64,000 bases of DNA from JAUIAI01 sp049680625 (lineage in GTDB: Bacteria > Pseudomonadota > Gammaproteobacteria > Burkholderiales > Burkholderiaceae_E): positions 58,635 through 122,634 of the forward strand of contig JBAUID010000027.1 in the NCBI GenBank assembly GCA_049680625.1, given 5' to 3'. Positions 9,147-18,285 of the stretch are shown here, piece after piece. The position numbers and the translations under genes are program-made. The notes under the pieces are model-generated. The model was given only the letters and a program-made list of their open reading frames with translations, made no database searches and was not told the origin of the DNA. Each line of letters opens with the position of its first letter. Position 1 is the first letter of the stretch.

Positions 9147-11171
9147 ATGAACAGCCCCCGCAACAGCAAGGAAACGCACTCAGATGCTCGAACCAGCAGC
9201 ATCGCCCCCGATATACTGCCCGACGTACTCGCCGGGCCGCTGCTGCGCCGCGTTCAGGCGCGGTCCATCGCCTTATGGGTAGTGACCTCACGTCAGGTGC
9301 AGGTACGCATTACTCTCCATCTGGAAGATGGCCGTGTTGTAACGCCACGTTTAGTTCTGAGAAATTTGAGCGTTGGGACACAGTGTTACATACTGTTGAT
9401 CCGTCTCGAACTGGATGAGAGTCTGCCGGTTGGCTGCTGGACCGGCTACCGCTTATGGTTGGCCAGACTGAACGCAGATTCGGATGCATTCTCCGGCGAT
9501 ATGGCGAATCCGGTCGCATGGATTGATACTACGGACTCTTCTCTCTGTTACGCAGACCACGCTTCACAGGGTTTCATTTTTCAGCCGCAGGTGGCAACGG
9601 TACTACACGGCTCTTGTCGCAAGCCGCATCATGCAGGCGGCGACGGCCTGGTGCGGGCAGACCGCTATCTACAGGAGAGTCTTGCCGCACCCGCCAACCA
9701 GCTCTGGCCATCAGCCCTGGTACTCAACGGAGACCAGGTTTACTGTGATGATGTAGCGGGGCCAATGCTCCGCGCCATCCACGCTTTGATCGCCCGTCTC
9801 GGCTTTCCGGACGAGCCACTGCCAGGTGTCGATGCCGCTGGCATTACAAGCGCGTCAACACTGTACCGGGATAAACGCAGCTACTACCAGCGCCTGGAAA
9901 TATTGCCACGTACAGCCAGCAGTTTAGCAATTATCGAACTTGTGTTTGGTGGTGTACGCAAACCCATCTTTACAACCGACAATGCCCAGAACCACCTGGT
10001 GACGCTGGGTGAAGTGCTGGCCATGTATTTGCTGGTGTTATCACCCACCCCGTGGCAGGGACTGGATCTGTCGCCCCCCCCTGGCCTGAATGCGGGTATG
10101 AAGGCAAAGTACCTGCGCGAGCTTGCCACGATCGAAGAATTTGCATCGGGGCTGAATGCAGTAAGGCGAGTGCTGGCTCATTTGCCGGTGGCCATGATGT
10201 TCGATGACCACGACATCAGTGATGACTGGAACCTGAACCGCGAATGGGAGGACGCAGCTTACGGTCATCCGTTCTCGCGCCGAGTAATCGGCAACGCGCT
10301 TCTTGGTTACCTATTGAACCAGGGTTGGGGCAACCGTCCCGACGCTTTTGACGACGATTTGCTGGACAATGTGCAGGCGGTGCTGAAAACGCCGGGGGGG
10401 CCGGAGCACGAAGCACTGATTGACCGGCTCCTTAATTTTCGCGACTGGCACTATACCTGGCCCACAACACCACCTTTGATGGTGCTCGACAGTCGCACGC
10501 ATCGCTGGCGATCCGAAACATCAGACCGTCAACCGTCAGGGCTTATGGACTGGGAGGCACTGACAGATCTTCAGCAGGCATTGCGTGGACATACCGCGGT
10601 GCTGCTGGTCAGTGCTGCGCCAATCTTCGGTGTCAAGTTAATTGAGAACCTACAACGCGCAATAACCTATTTCGGCCACCCACTCATGGTGGATGCTGAG
10701 AACTGGATGTCACACCCCGGGGCCGCAAGTGCTATCCTGAGCATCTTCCGTCACCCACAGACGCCGCGCACCTTTGTTGTTCTCTCGGGTGATGTGCACT
10801 ACTCGTTTGTCTACGATGTGAAGTTACGAACTCGCGCCCGGCTGCCACATCCCGGACCACAAATCTGGCAGATTTGCAGTAGCGGTTTACGCAATCGTTT
10901 TCCCCAGCGACTGCTGGCAGTACTGGATCACCTGAATCGCTGGCTGTATTCACCGCGGTCACCATTAAACCGTTTCACTCGACGACGCCATTTGCGGGTA
11001 ACGCCGCGCAAACCTGAAGGTACGCCGCATGGTCGGCGCTTACTCAACAAAATCGGAATTGGCCTTGTCAAGTTGGATAATACGGGCCGACCGACGCAAA
11101 TCTGTCAATTGCTGGCCGACGGCAACGTCATCAGTTTTGTGCCTCGCAAAGCCGAGGCGCGAGAGGATTGA
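9147..11171 (+). CDS. PhoD-like alkaline phosphatase/phosphodiesterase family protein
   Basis: A 674-residue metallophosphatase of the PhoD-like superfamily. The metal-binding motifs are VLNGDQVYCDD (about residue 192-202), MMFDDHDISDDWN (about 350-362) and VVLSGDVHYSFVYD (about 545-558). N-terminal of them is a beta-sandwich-like region (about 30-150). The DDHDxxDDWN variant belongs to a large cytosolic subgroup without signal peptide, and none is seen here. The substrate is unknown; phosphodiesters or phosphomonoesters are likely. The start at ATG 9147 is preceded by TTTAGGA. The frame is open from a GTG at 9072, but those 25 residues look untranslated. An 8-C run (10074-10081) and a 7-G run in the gene keep the reading frame. 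It precedes the GGT homologue by about 110 bases on the same strand. Confidence 0.82.
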   Translation: MNSPRNSKETHSDARTSSIAPDILPDVLAGPLLRRVQARSIALWVVTSRQVQVRITLHLEDGRVVTPRLVLRNLSVGTQCYILLIRLELDESLPVGCWTGYRLWLARLNADSDAFSGDMANPVAWIDTTDSSLCYADHASQGFIFQPQVATVLHGSCRKPHHAGGDGLVRADRYLQESLAAPANQLWPSALVLNGDQVYCDDVAGPMLRAIHALIARLGFPDEPLPGVDAAGITSASTLYRDKRSYYQRLEILPRTASSLAIIELVFGGVRKPIFTTDNAQNHLVTLGEVLAMYLLVLSPTPWQGLDLSPPPGLNAGMKAKYLRELATIEEFASGLNAVRRVLAHLPVAMMFDDHDISDDWNLNREWEDAAYGHPFSRRVIGNALLGYLLNQGWGNRPDAFDDDLLDNVQAVLKTPGGPEHEALIDRLLNFRDWHYTWPTTPPLMVLDSRTHRWRSETSDRQPSGLMDWEALTDLQQALRGHTAVLLVSAAPIFGVKLIENLQRAITYFGHPLMVDAENWMSHPGAASAILSIFRHPQTPRTFVVLSGDVHYSFVYDVKLRTRARLPHPGPQIWQICSSGLRNRFPQRLLAVLDHLNRWLYSPRSPLNRFTRRRHLRVTPRKPEGTPHGRRLLNKIGIGLVKLDNTGRPTQICQLLADGNVISFVPRKAEARED

Positions 11172-11283
11172 AGACACGCCACATGCTTGCCATATCATTG
11201 GCGATGTCGGCTACACAAGCCCAAACTTAGACGCAGGTGCGACATGAGTGCCGCACTTCCGGAAAACGGAGTTGAACATCACG

Positions 11284-12903
11284 ATGGATACCGCACTTAG
11301 AGCACACCGCCCGCTGATCATGGGCCGAAATGGCGCCGTGGCGAGCAACCATCCGCAAGCAACCCAGGCCGGCATTGACGTGTTACGGGCCGGTGGCAAT
11401 GCCGTTGATGCGGCCGTGGCAATTTCGCTGGCGCTCGGCGTCGTGGAACCTGCCATGTCCGGGCTTGGTGGAGATGGTTTCTATCATGTCTGGAATGCCG
11501 AAACCGGCACCTCCCACGTCTACAACGGGACGGGGGCGGCCCCCCTGGCGGTGACACCCGAGCGCTTTCTCGGCATCGGGATACCAATCGCCGGCCCGCT
11601 AAGCACTTCGACCCCAGGGATGGTGGGCGGGTTGTCGTTGATGCACCAGGCCCATGGCGTGCAAGCCTGGAAGACCGTCTGCGCGCCCGCGATCGAACTT
11701 GCCCGCGACGGCTTTTTCATCACTCACGTCTACCGTCAGTTCGTTCTGGCGAATCGGGACAAACTGGTCGCCGATAAGATCAGCCAGATGATCTTTCTCA
11801 ACGATGGCGGTCTTCCCAGCCTCGGCGACGCGCTGAAACAACCCCGTCTGGCAGACACCTTGACACAACTGGCGAGCGAAGGCGCAGACAGTTTTTATCG
11901 CGGCGCGATCGCCGAACGGATCGCGCGCGACATGCAGGCGTCCGGTCTTTTATTGACATCTGCTGACCTTGCCGCCTATCAGCCCGAGGCGCCGGATGCG
12001 ATCGCGATCAGCTACCGAGGCTTCGAAGTTCGTCAGACCCCTCCAAATTCGTCCGGCTTCGTTATGTTGCAGGAACTTAAAATTCTCGAGCAGTTCGATC
12101 TCTCGGGCTTGTCGTTCGAGTCAGCGCAAGTGACCCATCTGTTGATCGAAGCGAAAAAACGTGCCTTCCGGGATCGCGAACGCTACGGCGCAGACCCGCG
12201 CCACGTCGACATCCCGGTTGAGCAGCTGTTATCACAAAGTTACGCCGCAAAACTCGCTGCTGAAATCGACCTGGAGCGCGCATCCGAAATACCACTAACA
12301 AGACGACAACGCGATAACGGTGACACCACGTATTTTTGCGTCGTCGACAAGCAAGGCAATGCAGTGTCCGCGATCCAGAGTATTAACAGCGCATTCGGCT
12401 CAGGCGTGACCGGTGGAGAAACCGGTATCTTGTTCAATAACCGCATGGCGTACTGGCACCTCGATGAGGGGCACAGTAATGTACTCGCTCCAGGCAAGCG
12501 GGTCCGCCACACCATGAACGCACCAATCATCCTGCGTGACGGCAAGCTCTGGGGCGTATTTGGGACACCGGGTGCTGATAACCAGGTGCAGATAAATCTT
12601 CAGATTGCGGTGGCGATGATGGACTATGGCCGCGACCCTCAACAAGCGGTCGAGGCAGCGCGCTGGACAAGCTCGCAACCCGGACAAGACGCGAACTGGC
12701 CCCATGATGGTGATTACAGTTTGACTATTGAAGACCGATTTCCTAAAGCCAGTATCGACGGGTTGCGCGACCTGGGGCATGACGTACGCGTCGTTGGCCC
12801 ATTGGATGGGCCATGCAGCGTGGCTTGCATCCGGACGCTGGACAACGGCACCAAAATGGCTGGAAGTGACCCTCGCCGGGACGGCTGGGCAGGTGCTTAC
12901 TGA
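11284..12903 (+). CDS. Gamma-glutamyltransferase family Ntn-hydrolase (YwrD-like)
   Basis: A 539-residue N-terminal-nucleophile hydrolase proenzyme. The GGT fold is clear from AGGNAVDAAVA and MSGLGGDGF near the N-terminus. The self-cleavage and nucleophile site GDTTYFCVVD has its first Thr at about residue 348, and GTPGADNQVQ lies downstream. Classical GGT has TTHYSVVD here; the TTYxCxVD version, and NNRMAYWHLDEGHSNVLAPGKR downstream, resemble the YwrD-like branch whose substrate is not settled. No signal peptide is evident, unlike periplasmic GGT. The start at ATG 11284 has GGAG twelve bases upstream; a GTG at 11248 is also in frame. The gene converges on the TRAP transporter with 27 bases between stops, so it is not in that operon. 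Confidence 0.85.
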   Translation: MDTALRAHRPLIMGRNGAVASNHPQATQAGIDVLRAGGNAVDAAVAISLALGVVEPAMSGLGGDGFYHVWNAETGTSHVYNGTGAAPLAVTPERFLGIGIPIAGPLSTSTPGMVGGLSLMHQAHGVQAWKTVCAPAIELARDGFFITHVYRQFVLANRDKLVADKISQMIFLNDGGLPSLGDALKQPRLADTLTQLASEGADSFYRGAIAERIARDMQASGLLLTSADLAAYQPEAPDAIAISYRGFEVRQTPPNSSGFVMLQELKILEQFDLSGLSFESAQVTHLLIEAKKRAFRDRERYGADPRHVDIPVEQLLSQSYAAKLAAEIDLERASEIPLTRRQRDNGDTTYFCVVDKQGNAVSAIQSINSAFGSGVTGGETGILFNNRMAYWHLDEGHSNVLAPGKRVRHTMNAPIILRDGKLWGVFGTPGADNQVQINLQIAVAMMDYGRDPQQAVEAARWTSSQPGQDANWPHDGDYSLTIEDRFPKASIDGLRDLGHDVRVVGPLDGPCSVACIRTLDNGTKMAGSDPRRDGWAGAY

Positions 12904-12930
12904 ATCTGATCAGCAGCCAGGTTTTGGCGC

Positions 12931-14217
12931 TCAGCGACCAAAACCGGCCGATTCGGGCAGCCACAACGCCAGGTCTGGCACCGCAATCAGCGCCACCAGA
13001 CCACCCAGCATCAACAGTACAAACGGGCTTGCACCTCGAACAACTTCAGCGAGCGGCGCATCGGTTATTCCTTTGACAACAAACAAATTCATCCCCACTG
13101 GCGGCGTGATCATCGCCAGTTCAAGGTTAATCATCAGCAAGACTCCGTACCAGACCGGATTAATATCCAGCTGAATCATGGTCGGCAGCAGTATGGGTGT
13201 TGTAATCAAAATAATCGCGATGGACTCAAGAAACATACCAAGCACAAAAATCAATGCCATGACCGCAATCACAAAGCCCAACGGCCCCAATCCGTAACCC
13301 GCAACCAGCTCGGTCACGGCCACCGGCAAGCGGATAATAGTTATTGCGTGACCAAACATTGCGGCACCAGCAATGATCATGAAAACCATCATCGAGGTAC
13401 GCATCGTTGCCTGGGCGGCATCCCATAATTGCGTCCACCCGAAGTTGCGGTAAACAAAAACAGCCACGATCAGCGCGTAAACACAACCCGCAGCGGCTGC
13501 CTCTGATGCGGTAAATACCCCAAGATAGATGCCACCCATGACAACAGGTGGCGCCAGCAATGCCCAAATCGAGCGTCGGGTTGCCACCAGCACGGCTGTT
13601 AAGCCAGCAGACTCTGGGCTGTTGATATCACTTCGGCGCGACGCCTGAATCACGCAGAACACCGAGAATACCAATGCCATCATCAGCCCCGGGATAATCC
13701 CAGCCAGGAACAAAGCACCGATAGAAACTTCCGAAACGATCGCATAAAGAATCATCGGCCCAGACGGTGGAATTAGAATCCCTAGCGTGCCGCCGGCTGC
13801 AATGACACCAAGCGCGTCTTTACGCGGGTAACCGAAACGCTGCATCTGTGGAACCGCGCTCGAACCAACCGACAATGCCGTCGCAACCGATGAGCCAGAG
13901 ATTGCTGCAAAAATCGTACACGACAAAATAGTCGCAACACCAAGCCCGCCACGAATATGACCAATTAAAGTGTGGGCAAAGTTATATAAATCATCGATAA
14001 CTTTGGCACGAATCAAAATCTGGGCCATCAATACGAACAGCGGCACAGTTGTGAGCAAATCTTTGTTTAAGTGGGCAAAAACGGTATCAGCTACCGACGA
14101 GATATGGCCTTCGAAAATTAGCAACACGGCTGTCGCCACTAACCCAAGGGCGGCAAATATTGGAATACCCGTCAGCAGTAAAGCGACCAGGCTTGCGAAT
14201 ACAATAACGGCGGTCAA
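12931..14217 (-). CDS. dctM: TRAP transporter large permease subunit
   Basis: A 428-residue integral membrane protein of the DctM type. It has about twelve hydrophobic segments, the GIPIFAALG opening, SGSSVATA and GTLGILIPPSGPMILY in the first repeat, and NLELAMITPPVGMNLFVV near the C-terminus, all family hallmarks. With the small permease and the binding protein it imports an organic acid using the sodium gradient. The start codon overlaps the stop of dctQ by 4 bases, so translation is coupled. The N-terminus is standard and the protein looks complete. Confidence 0.95.
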   Translation of the reverse strand: MTAVIVFASLVALLLTGIPIFAALGLVATAVLLIFEGHISSVADTVFAHLNKDLLTTVPLFVLMAQILIRAKVIDDLYNFAHTLIGHIRGGLGVATILSCTIFAAISGSSVATALSVGSSAVPQMQRFGYPRKDALGVIAAGGTLGILIPPSGPMILYAIVSEVSIGALFLAGIIPGLMMALVFSVFCVIQASRRSDINSPESAGLTAVLVATRRSIWALLAPPVVMGGIYLGVFTASEAAAAGCVYALIVAVFVYRNFGWTQLWDAAQATMRTSMMVFMIIAGAAMFGHAITIIRLPVAVTELVAGYGLGPLGFVIAVMALIFVLGMFLESIAIILITTPILLPTMIQLDINPVWYGVLLMINLELAMITPPVGMNLFVVKGITDAPLAEVVRGASPFVLLMLGGLVALIAVPDLALWLPESAGFGR

Positions 14218-14768
14218 AGCGATTCACTTGCGCGTAACCCGCGGGCCACACATCGCCATAACATCGCCATCGCAGCCAGCCCAAGAATGACCGCGCCGAT
14301 CAGCATTGGGGTCTGAGGTATCCAGGTGGCCACCTCGAGATAACCCGGTGAGAAGGATCCAAACGAATGCGCAAACCGAATCGATTCCCAGGTGCTGATA
14401 CCCAATACCAGCGAAAACGCGAGCACGGCAATACTTGATAGGGCATCGACAAAGCTGCGCGCTCGAGGACCAACCCGACTGGTCAGCAAATCGATAGCAA
14501 TGTGATGGCCGCTAAGCAGCGCCTCTGCCATGCCGAACATCACCAGTGCTACGAGCAGGTAGCCCGCCAGTTCGTCACCCCACTTGAGCGGCGTGTTGAA
14601 TACATATCGCTGAATAACCGAATAAACGACAAGGGCAAGAACAATCAGTATCAGCAGGCTTGATACCGCGCCGAAAAACCGCACGAGCCGCCCAATAAAA
14701 CTCTTCGACAAGGCTACCGCCTCGGTAGCCTTGTCTTCGGGCGGCACTTCGGGCCCCGATTCAGGCAT
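14214..14768 (-). CDS. dctQ: TRAP transporter small permease subunit
   Basis: A 184-residue DctQ protein with four hydrophobic segments (about 30-52, 67-85, 105-128 and 148-168) and the family pattern RYVFNTPLKWGDELAGYLLVALVM, kept here in essence between the first two segments. It sits in the membrane between the large permease and the periplasmic binding protein. Six bases separate it from dctP, and it overlaps dctM by four. The charged N-terminus (MPESGPEVPPEDKATE) is longer than usual. Confidence 0.92.
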   Translation of the reverse strand: MPESGPEVPPEDKATEAVALSKSFIGRLVRFFGAVSSLLILIVLALVVYSVIQRYVFNTPLKWGDELAGYLLVALVMFGMAEALLSGHHIAIDLLTSRVGPRARSFVDALSSIAVLAFSLVLGISTWESIRFAHSFGSFSPGYLEVATWIPQTPMLIGAVILGLAAMAMLWRCVARGLRASESL

Positions 14769-14774
14769 CGACTA

Positions 14775-15758
14775 TTACTTCTTTCCTAGAAGCTCTATCA
14801 GTTTCTGGCTGTCTGCATCACCAGCGAACTTCTTATCAAATGCCGGGCGCATGACAGCCTGTAGCGCTTTGTTTTCTTCAGCCGTCGCAACATGAACTTT
14901 AACCCCCTTCTCGCGTAATTGATCCGGCGCTTTTGCAGCCGCGGCTTGCGACGCTTCAATAGCCCAAGCTGCCGCTTTCTTACCTGCCGCGTCAAGCGCT
15001 GCTTTGTTTTTATCTGACAGGCCCGCAAAGAATTTTGGATTCACATAGCCGTGAAAATAGACTGAAATGATCGGCAGAACAACAAAGTGATCCTGCACCT
15101 CGAAGTACTTGCGTGACACGGCTGCGGCGACGTCAGTCAGGCCTGCGTCAATCACACCAGTAGCCAATGCCTGGTAAACCTTTGATCCGGACATAGAGCT
15201 GGGCGCTGCGCCCAGAGCTTCGAGTGAAGCGTTGAACGACGGCTCAAGGCCGCGAATCTTCACGCCTTTGAAGTCAGCCGGAGATTTCAGGAACTTTCCT
15301 TTTGAAGTGAATACTGACGTATTGGTGGTAAACAACCATACAACGTTTTTAACACCTTTCGCCTGCAGCTTGGTGTCCAGAAACGCGGCCGCTTCTGATT
15401 CTGGCCATTTGCGCCAGACGTCCAGATCGCCAAAAGCAAATGGCGCAACAGTGACGTTCATTATCGGCAAGGTTTTACCCCATTGGAAATTCACAGAAAA
15501 CGCACACTCAACATCACCTTTGGCGGTTGAAACAATGTTCTCGCGGGCACCGACAAGGCTGTTGGCGCCGAATACCTGTACGTCAATGTCGTTTGCGGAT
15601 GCCGACTCTACTTCTGCCGCCCATCGATCAATCACTTTCGCTATATGGTGCCCTGGTGGCAGCTGATGGCTGCAGCGCATTGTCGTTGCGGCCTGAGCCA
15701 GCGTGGGAAGCACCATTGCCAGAGCGGCGGCTGTGAACAGTTTATTCGTATGTCCCAT
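14775..15758 (-). CDS. dctP: TRAP transporter substrate-binding protein
   Basis: A 327-residue DctP-type periplasmic binding protein. A signal peptide covers about residues 1-23 (cleavage after AQA). The mature part keeps the HQLPPGH start and the ligand-binding Arg in GVKIRGLEPSFN, where the carboxylate of the ligand usually binds. It is the first gene of dctPQM, with AGGAA ahead of the ATG and a 270-base upstream region that should hold the promoter. The neighbouring catabolic genes suggest an aromatic or lactone-derived carboxylate as ligand, but the sequence does not fix it. Confidence 0.93.
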   Translation of the reverse strand: MGHTNKLFTAAALAMVLPTLAQAATTMRCSHQLPPGHHIAKVIDRWAAEVESASANDIDVQVFGANSLVGARENIVSTAKGDVECAFSVNFQWGKTLPIMNVTVAPFAFGDLDVWRKWPESEAAAFLDTKLQAKGVKNVVWLFTTNTSVFTSKGKFLKSPADFKGVKIRGLEPSFNASLEALGAAPSSMSGSKVYQALATGVIDAGLTDVAAAVSRKYFEVQDHFVVLPIISVYFHGYVNPKFFAGLSDKNKAALDAAGKKAAAWAIEASQAAAAKAPDQLREKGVKVHVATAEENKALQAVMRPAFDKKFAGDADSQKLIELLGKK

Positions 15759-16027
15759 TGTTATTTCCTCGTTGAGTTTGACTGGTCATTGCGTTAGTTT
15801 AGTGATTCGTTGAATGATTTGAGTTTCCAGCCCCAGTCTAGGCTCGATTTTATCGTCTGAAACTCTCAATCTTCAGCAATCTGCTTTTGAATGCGGTAAA
15901 ACCGCCTGGGATGCCCACAATCTGAAACGTTTCATGGCGATATACAGAAAAATGGAAAGCAACGCCCATCGCCCACGGCGAGTAAAGATTCCCGCCCTGT
16001 CCGTCGGAGCCCCCATTGAGATTTCCG

Positions 16028-16552
16028 CTAAAGTTTCAGATCCCAGTTTTGTCCAATCAGATCATGCCCAAAACTGTGGTGGGGTTCTTCATTAATCAGG
16101 GCAAAACCGGCATTCTGATAAATGTGCCGCGCGGTAACGAGAATATCGTTAGTCCATAGGGTCAGCGTCTTGTATCCCTTTTGCCTGGCGAAGCCAATAC
16201 ATTCAGCCACCAATCGATTGCCTAAACCCAGGCCACGCGCACGAGGGTCAACAATCAGTAATCGTAGCTGAGCAGTTTCTTCATCTTTGCGCACCAGGAA
16301 AACCGAGCCGAGATTTTCGCCATCTCTTTCGGCAATCCAGCATGCTTCATAACGGGCATCAAAATTTTTTATAAAGCTGGACGCGACATCCGCGACCAAG
16401 GCCTCAAAAGTCTGGTCCCATCCATACTCCTGGGCATAGAGTCGGCCGTGCGCCTGAATGACCCAACCAATATCACCGGGTTTGGGGGCACGCAACCGAT
16501 AAGCTTGCGCATCATCGGATGTTTCACTAAGAATGGGCTTTGAGTCTGTCAT
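16028..16552 (-). CDS. GNAT family N-acetyltransferase
   Basis: A 174-residue acetyltransferase. The acetyl-CoA binding motif A is DPRARGLGLGNRL (102-114), following the beta strand QLRLLIVD, and the C-terminal YQNAGFALINEEPHHSFG is typical. The sequence resembles the catalytic half of MarR-GNAT fusion proteins (GDIGWVIQAHGRLYAQEYGWD), but the MarR DNA-binding half is absent. The acceptor is unknown. It lies upstream of the SDR gene's 3' end on the same strand with a 39-base gap after its own start, between the TRAP operon and the catabolic run. No strong ribosome-binding site precedes the ATG. Confidence 0.82.
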   Translation of the reverse strand: MTDSKPILSETSDDAQAYRLRAPKPGDIGWVIQAHGRLYAQEYGWDQTFEALVADVASSFIKNFDARYEACWIAERDGENLGSVFLVRKDEETAQLRLLIVDPRARGLGLGNRLVAECIGFARQKGYKTLTLWTNDILVTARHIYQNAGFALINEEPHHSFGHDLIGQNWDLKL

Positions 16553-16591
16553 CGAAAGAATCAGCCTCCGTTTGCATCAGCTACCTGCCAG

Positions 16592-17392
16592 TCAGTCGCA
16601 GCGAACCGACATGCCGCCATCAACAACAATCTCGGTACCGGTAATAAATCGCGCTTCGTCTGACGCCAGAAATAATGCGGCGTTGGCGGTGTCGCGTCCA
16701 TCACCCATGAAGCCCAGGGGAATTCTCCCCAGGCGTTCTTTCAGGAGCGCGTCCACATCACCGCCGGCACGCTGGCCGGCCAGTCGCGCCTCAACCATCG
16801 GGGTATGCAACTGCCCGGGGATCACCGTGTTCACGCGAATGCCCCGCGCTGCATATTCAACCGCAACCACGCGGGAAAACTGAATCACACCCGCCTTGGT
16901 CGCGGCATAAGCGCTTTGGGCAGCCCCTGTCCAACGCAGACCCGATGTGGACGATGTGTTCACGATCGCTCCACCGCCCTGGGCCACCATCACCGGCAAT
17001 ACGTGTCGGCAGCTGAGGTAAACACTACTCAGGTTCAGGTTAATTTGCTGTTGCCATGTCGCATGGTCCATGTTCTCCGGCCCACCCTTGGCAGACCCAC
17101 CAACATTATTGACTAGCACGTCTACCCGTCCGAAGTGCTGGCAACAGGCCTGCACCATCGCTGCAACATCCGGTTCACTGGTGACATCACACAGGTAAGG
17201 CTCTACCTGACCACCGGCCGCGCGTACCCGCTGCAAGGTTTCCTGCATGGCATCGCGGCTGCGATCGACGGCAAATATTTTTGCACCTTCCTGGGCAAAG
17301 CGCACGGCAACCGCCCGCCCGTTGCCCCACCCCGGGCCAACACAGCCGGCACCGGTTACGATGGTGACCCGATCCTGCAAACGCCCGGTCAT
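16592..17392 (-). CDS. SDR family NAD(P)-dependent oxidoreductase
   Basis: A 266-residue classical short-chain dehydrogenase. It has the cofactor loop TGAGCVGPGWGNG (13-25, longer than the usual TGxxxGxG), VNNVGG (95-99), Ser148, and the catalytic Tyr162 and Lys166 in YAATK. It ends with an intact GTEIVVDGG segment. The expanded glycine loop with CVGPGWGNG occurs in a subset of catabolic SDRs. The substrate is unknown. It is 11 bases downstream of the LigI-like gene on the same strand, with AGGAGATGTT before the ATG, so it is in one operon with that gene. Confidence 0.9.
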   Translation of the reverse strand: MTGRLQDRVTIVTGAGCVGPGWGNGRAVAVRFAQEGAKIFAVDRSRDAMQETLQRVRAAGGQVEPYLCDVTSEPDVAAMVQACCQHFGRVDVLVNNVGGSAKGGPENMDHATWQQQINLNLSSVYLSCRHVLPVMVAQGGGAIVNTSSTSGLRWTGAAQSAYAATKAGVIQFSRVVAVEYAARGIRVNTVIPGQLHTPMVEARLAGQRAGGDVDALLKERLGRIPLGFMGDGRDTANAALFLASDEARFITGTEIVVDGGMSVRCD

Positions 17393-17403
17393 AACATCTC
17401 CTG

Positions 17404-18285
17404 TTAGTTGAATCCGTAAAACCTGGCGGGGTTATCCACCAGCAGAGCCTGACGTAACTCAGGGGTCGTTGCAAAGCGCGGAATCATATCGACAATGGCA
17501 CCATCGTCTGGCGGCGCCGCACGAAAATTCGGATGTGGCCAATCGGTACCCCACAAGGCCCGTTGCGGGAAAGCGTTCACCAACTGCTCGGCAAAAGGCA
17601 CTGCATCTAACCACGGCGGTTCGGTACGCGAGGCTCGCTCCAGGCCACTGACTTTTATCCAGATATGTTCGTGTTCCAGTAAACGTACCAAGGCTTCGAA
17701 CGGTGCCTGCGTGATCGGTTCGCTGGCGTCGATACGCGCCATATGATCGATCACCACCGGTACGGGCATCGCGGCCAGCGCGGGGGCCATATCGACCAGC
17801 AAAGCGCTCTCCAGGTGAACTTGTACGTGCCAATGCAGCCGCTCCAGGCGGCGCGCGAGACCAGCCACCTGTTTGAGGGTCGCACCACCGTCAAGATGCG
17901 CCATATAGTTGAATCGAACACCGCAAAAGCCCTGCTCTGCCAGATGATCCAGATCTTGATCTGATATGTCGGCCGGCACTAATGCGATACCTTTATACGT
18001 CTGCGGTCGGGCAGCAATAGCATCAGCAACAACCGAATTGTCATACCCGTGGCAGCCGGATTGCACAATCACACAACGTTCAATGCCCAGCATGTCGTGC
18101 AGGGCAAACAAACGCTCTTTAGGGGCGTCTGCCGGGCGAAAACGCGCGTTGTCTGCGTATGGAAAAACTGCTGTAGGGCCAAACACATGGCAATGAGCGT
18201 CGCAGGCGAATGGTGGCATGGCAAAACCGGGTTGCGACGGTTGCTGATGAAAAGTTGGTTCGTTTTTTCCTTGGGCCACCATCAC
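17404..18285 (-). CDS. Amidohydrolase family protein, 2-pyrone-4,6-dicarboxylate lactonase-like
   Basis: A 293-residue TIM-barrel hydrolase. The candidate active-site residues His31 and His33 (DAHCHVFGP), His181 (VIDHMARID) and Asp248 (WGTDWPHPN) fall almost at the numbers I recall for LigI of Sphingobium (31, 33, 180, 248). Arg124 in VRFNYM, Arg184 and Arg217 could hold carboxylates as in LigI. LigI hydrolyses 2-pyrone-4,6-dicarboxylate in protocatechuate 4,5-cleavage, but relatives act on other lactones, and no other protocatechuate genes are seen here. The GTG start overlaps the CMD stop by four bases; an ATG one codon later is equally possible. The substrate is therefore inferred only as a lactone. 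Confidence 0.78.
   Translation of the reverse strand: MMVAQGKNEPTFHQQPSQPGFAMPPFACDAHCHVFGPTAVFPYADNARFRPADAPKERLFALHDMLGIERCVIVQSGCHGYDNSVVADAIAARPQTYKGIALVPADISDQDLDHLAEQGFCGVRFNYMAHLDGGATLKQVAGLARRLERLHWHVQVHLESALLVDMAPALAAMPVPVVIDHMARIDASEPITQAPFEALVRLLEHEHIWIKVSGLERASRTEPPWLDAVPFAEQLVNAFPQRALWGTDWPHPNFRAAPPDDGAIVDMIPRFATTPELRQALLVDNPARFYGFN

Noticed and set aside
10074..10081. Eight-C run in the PhoD-like gene as a second frameshift site
   Set aside because: The reading frame continues correctly across it (SPPPGLN).
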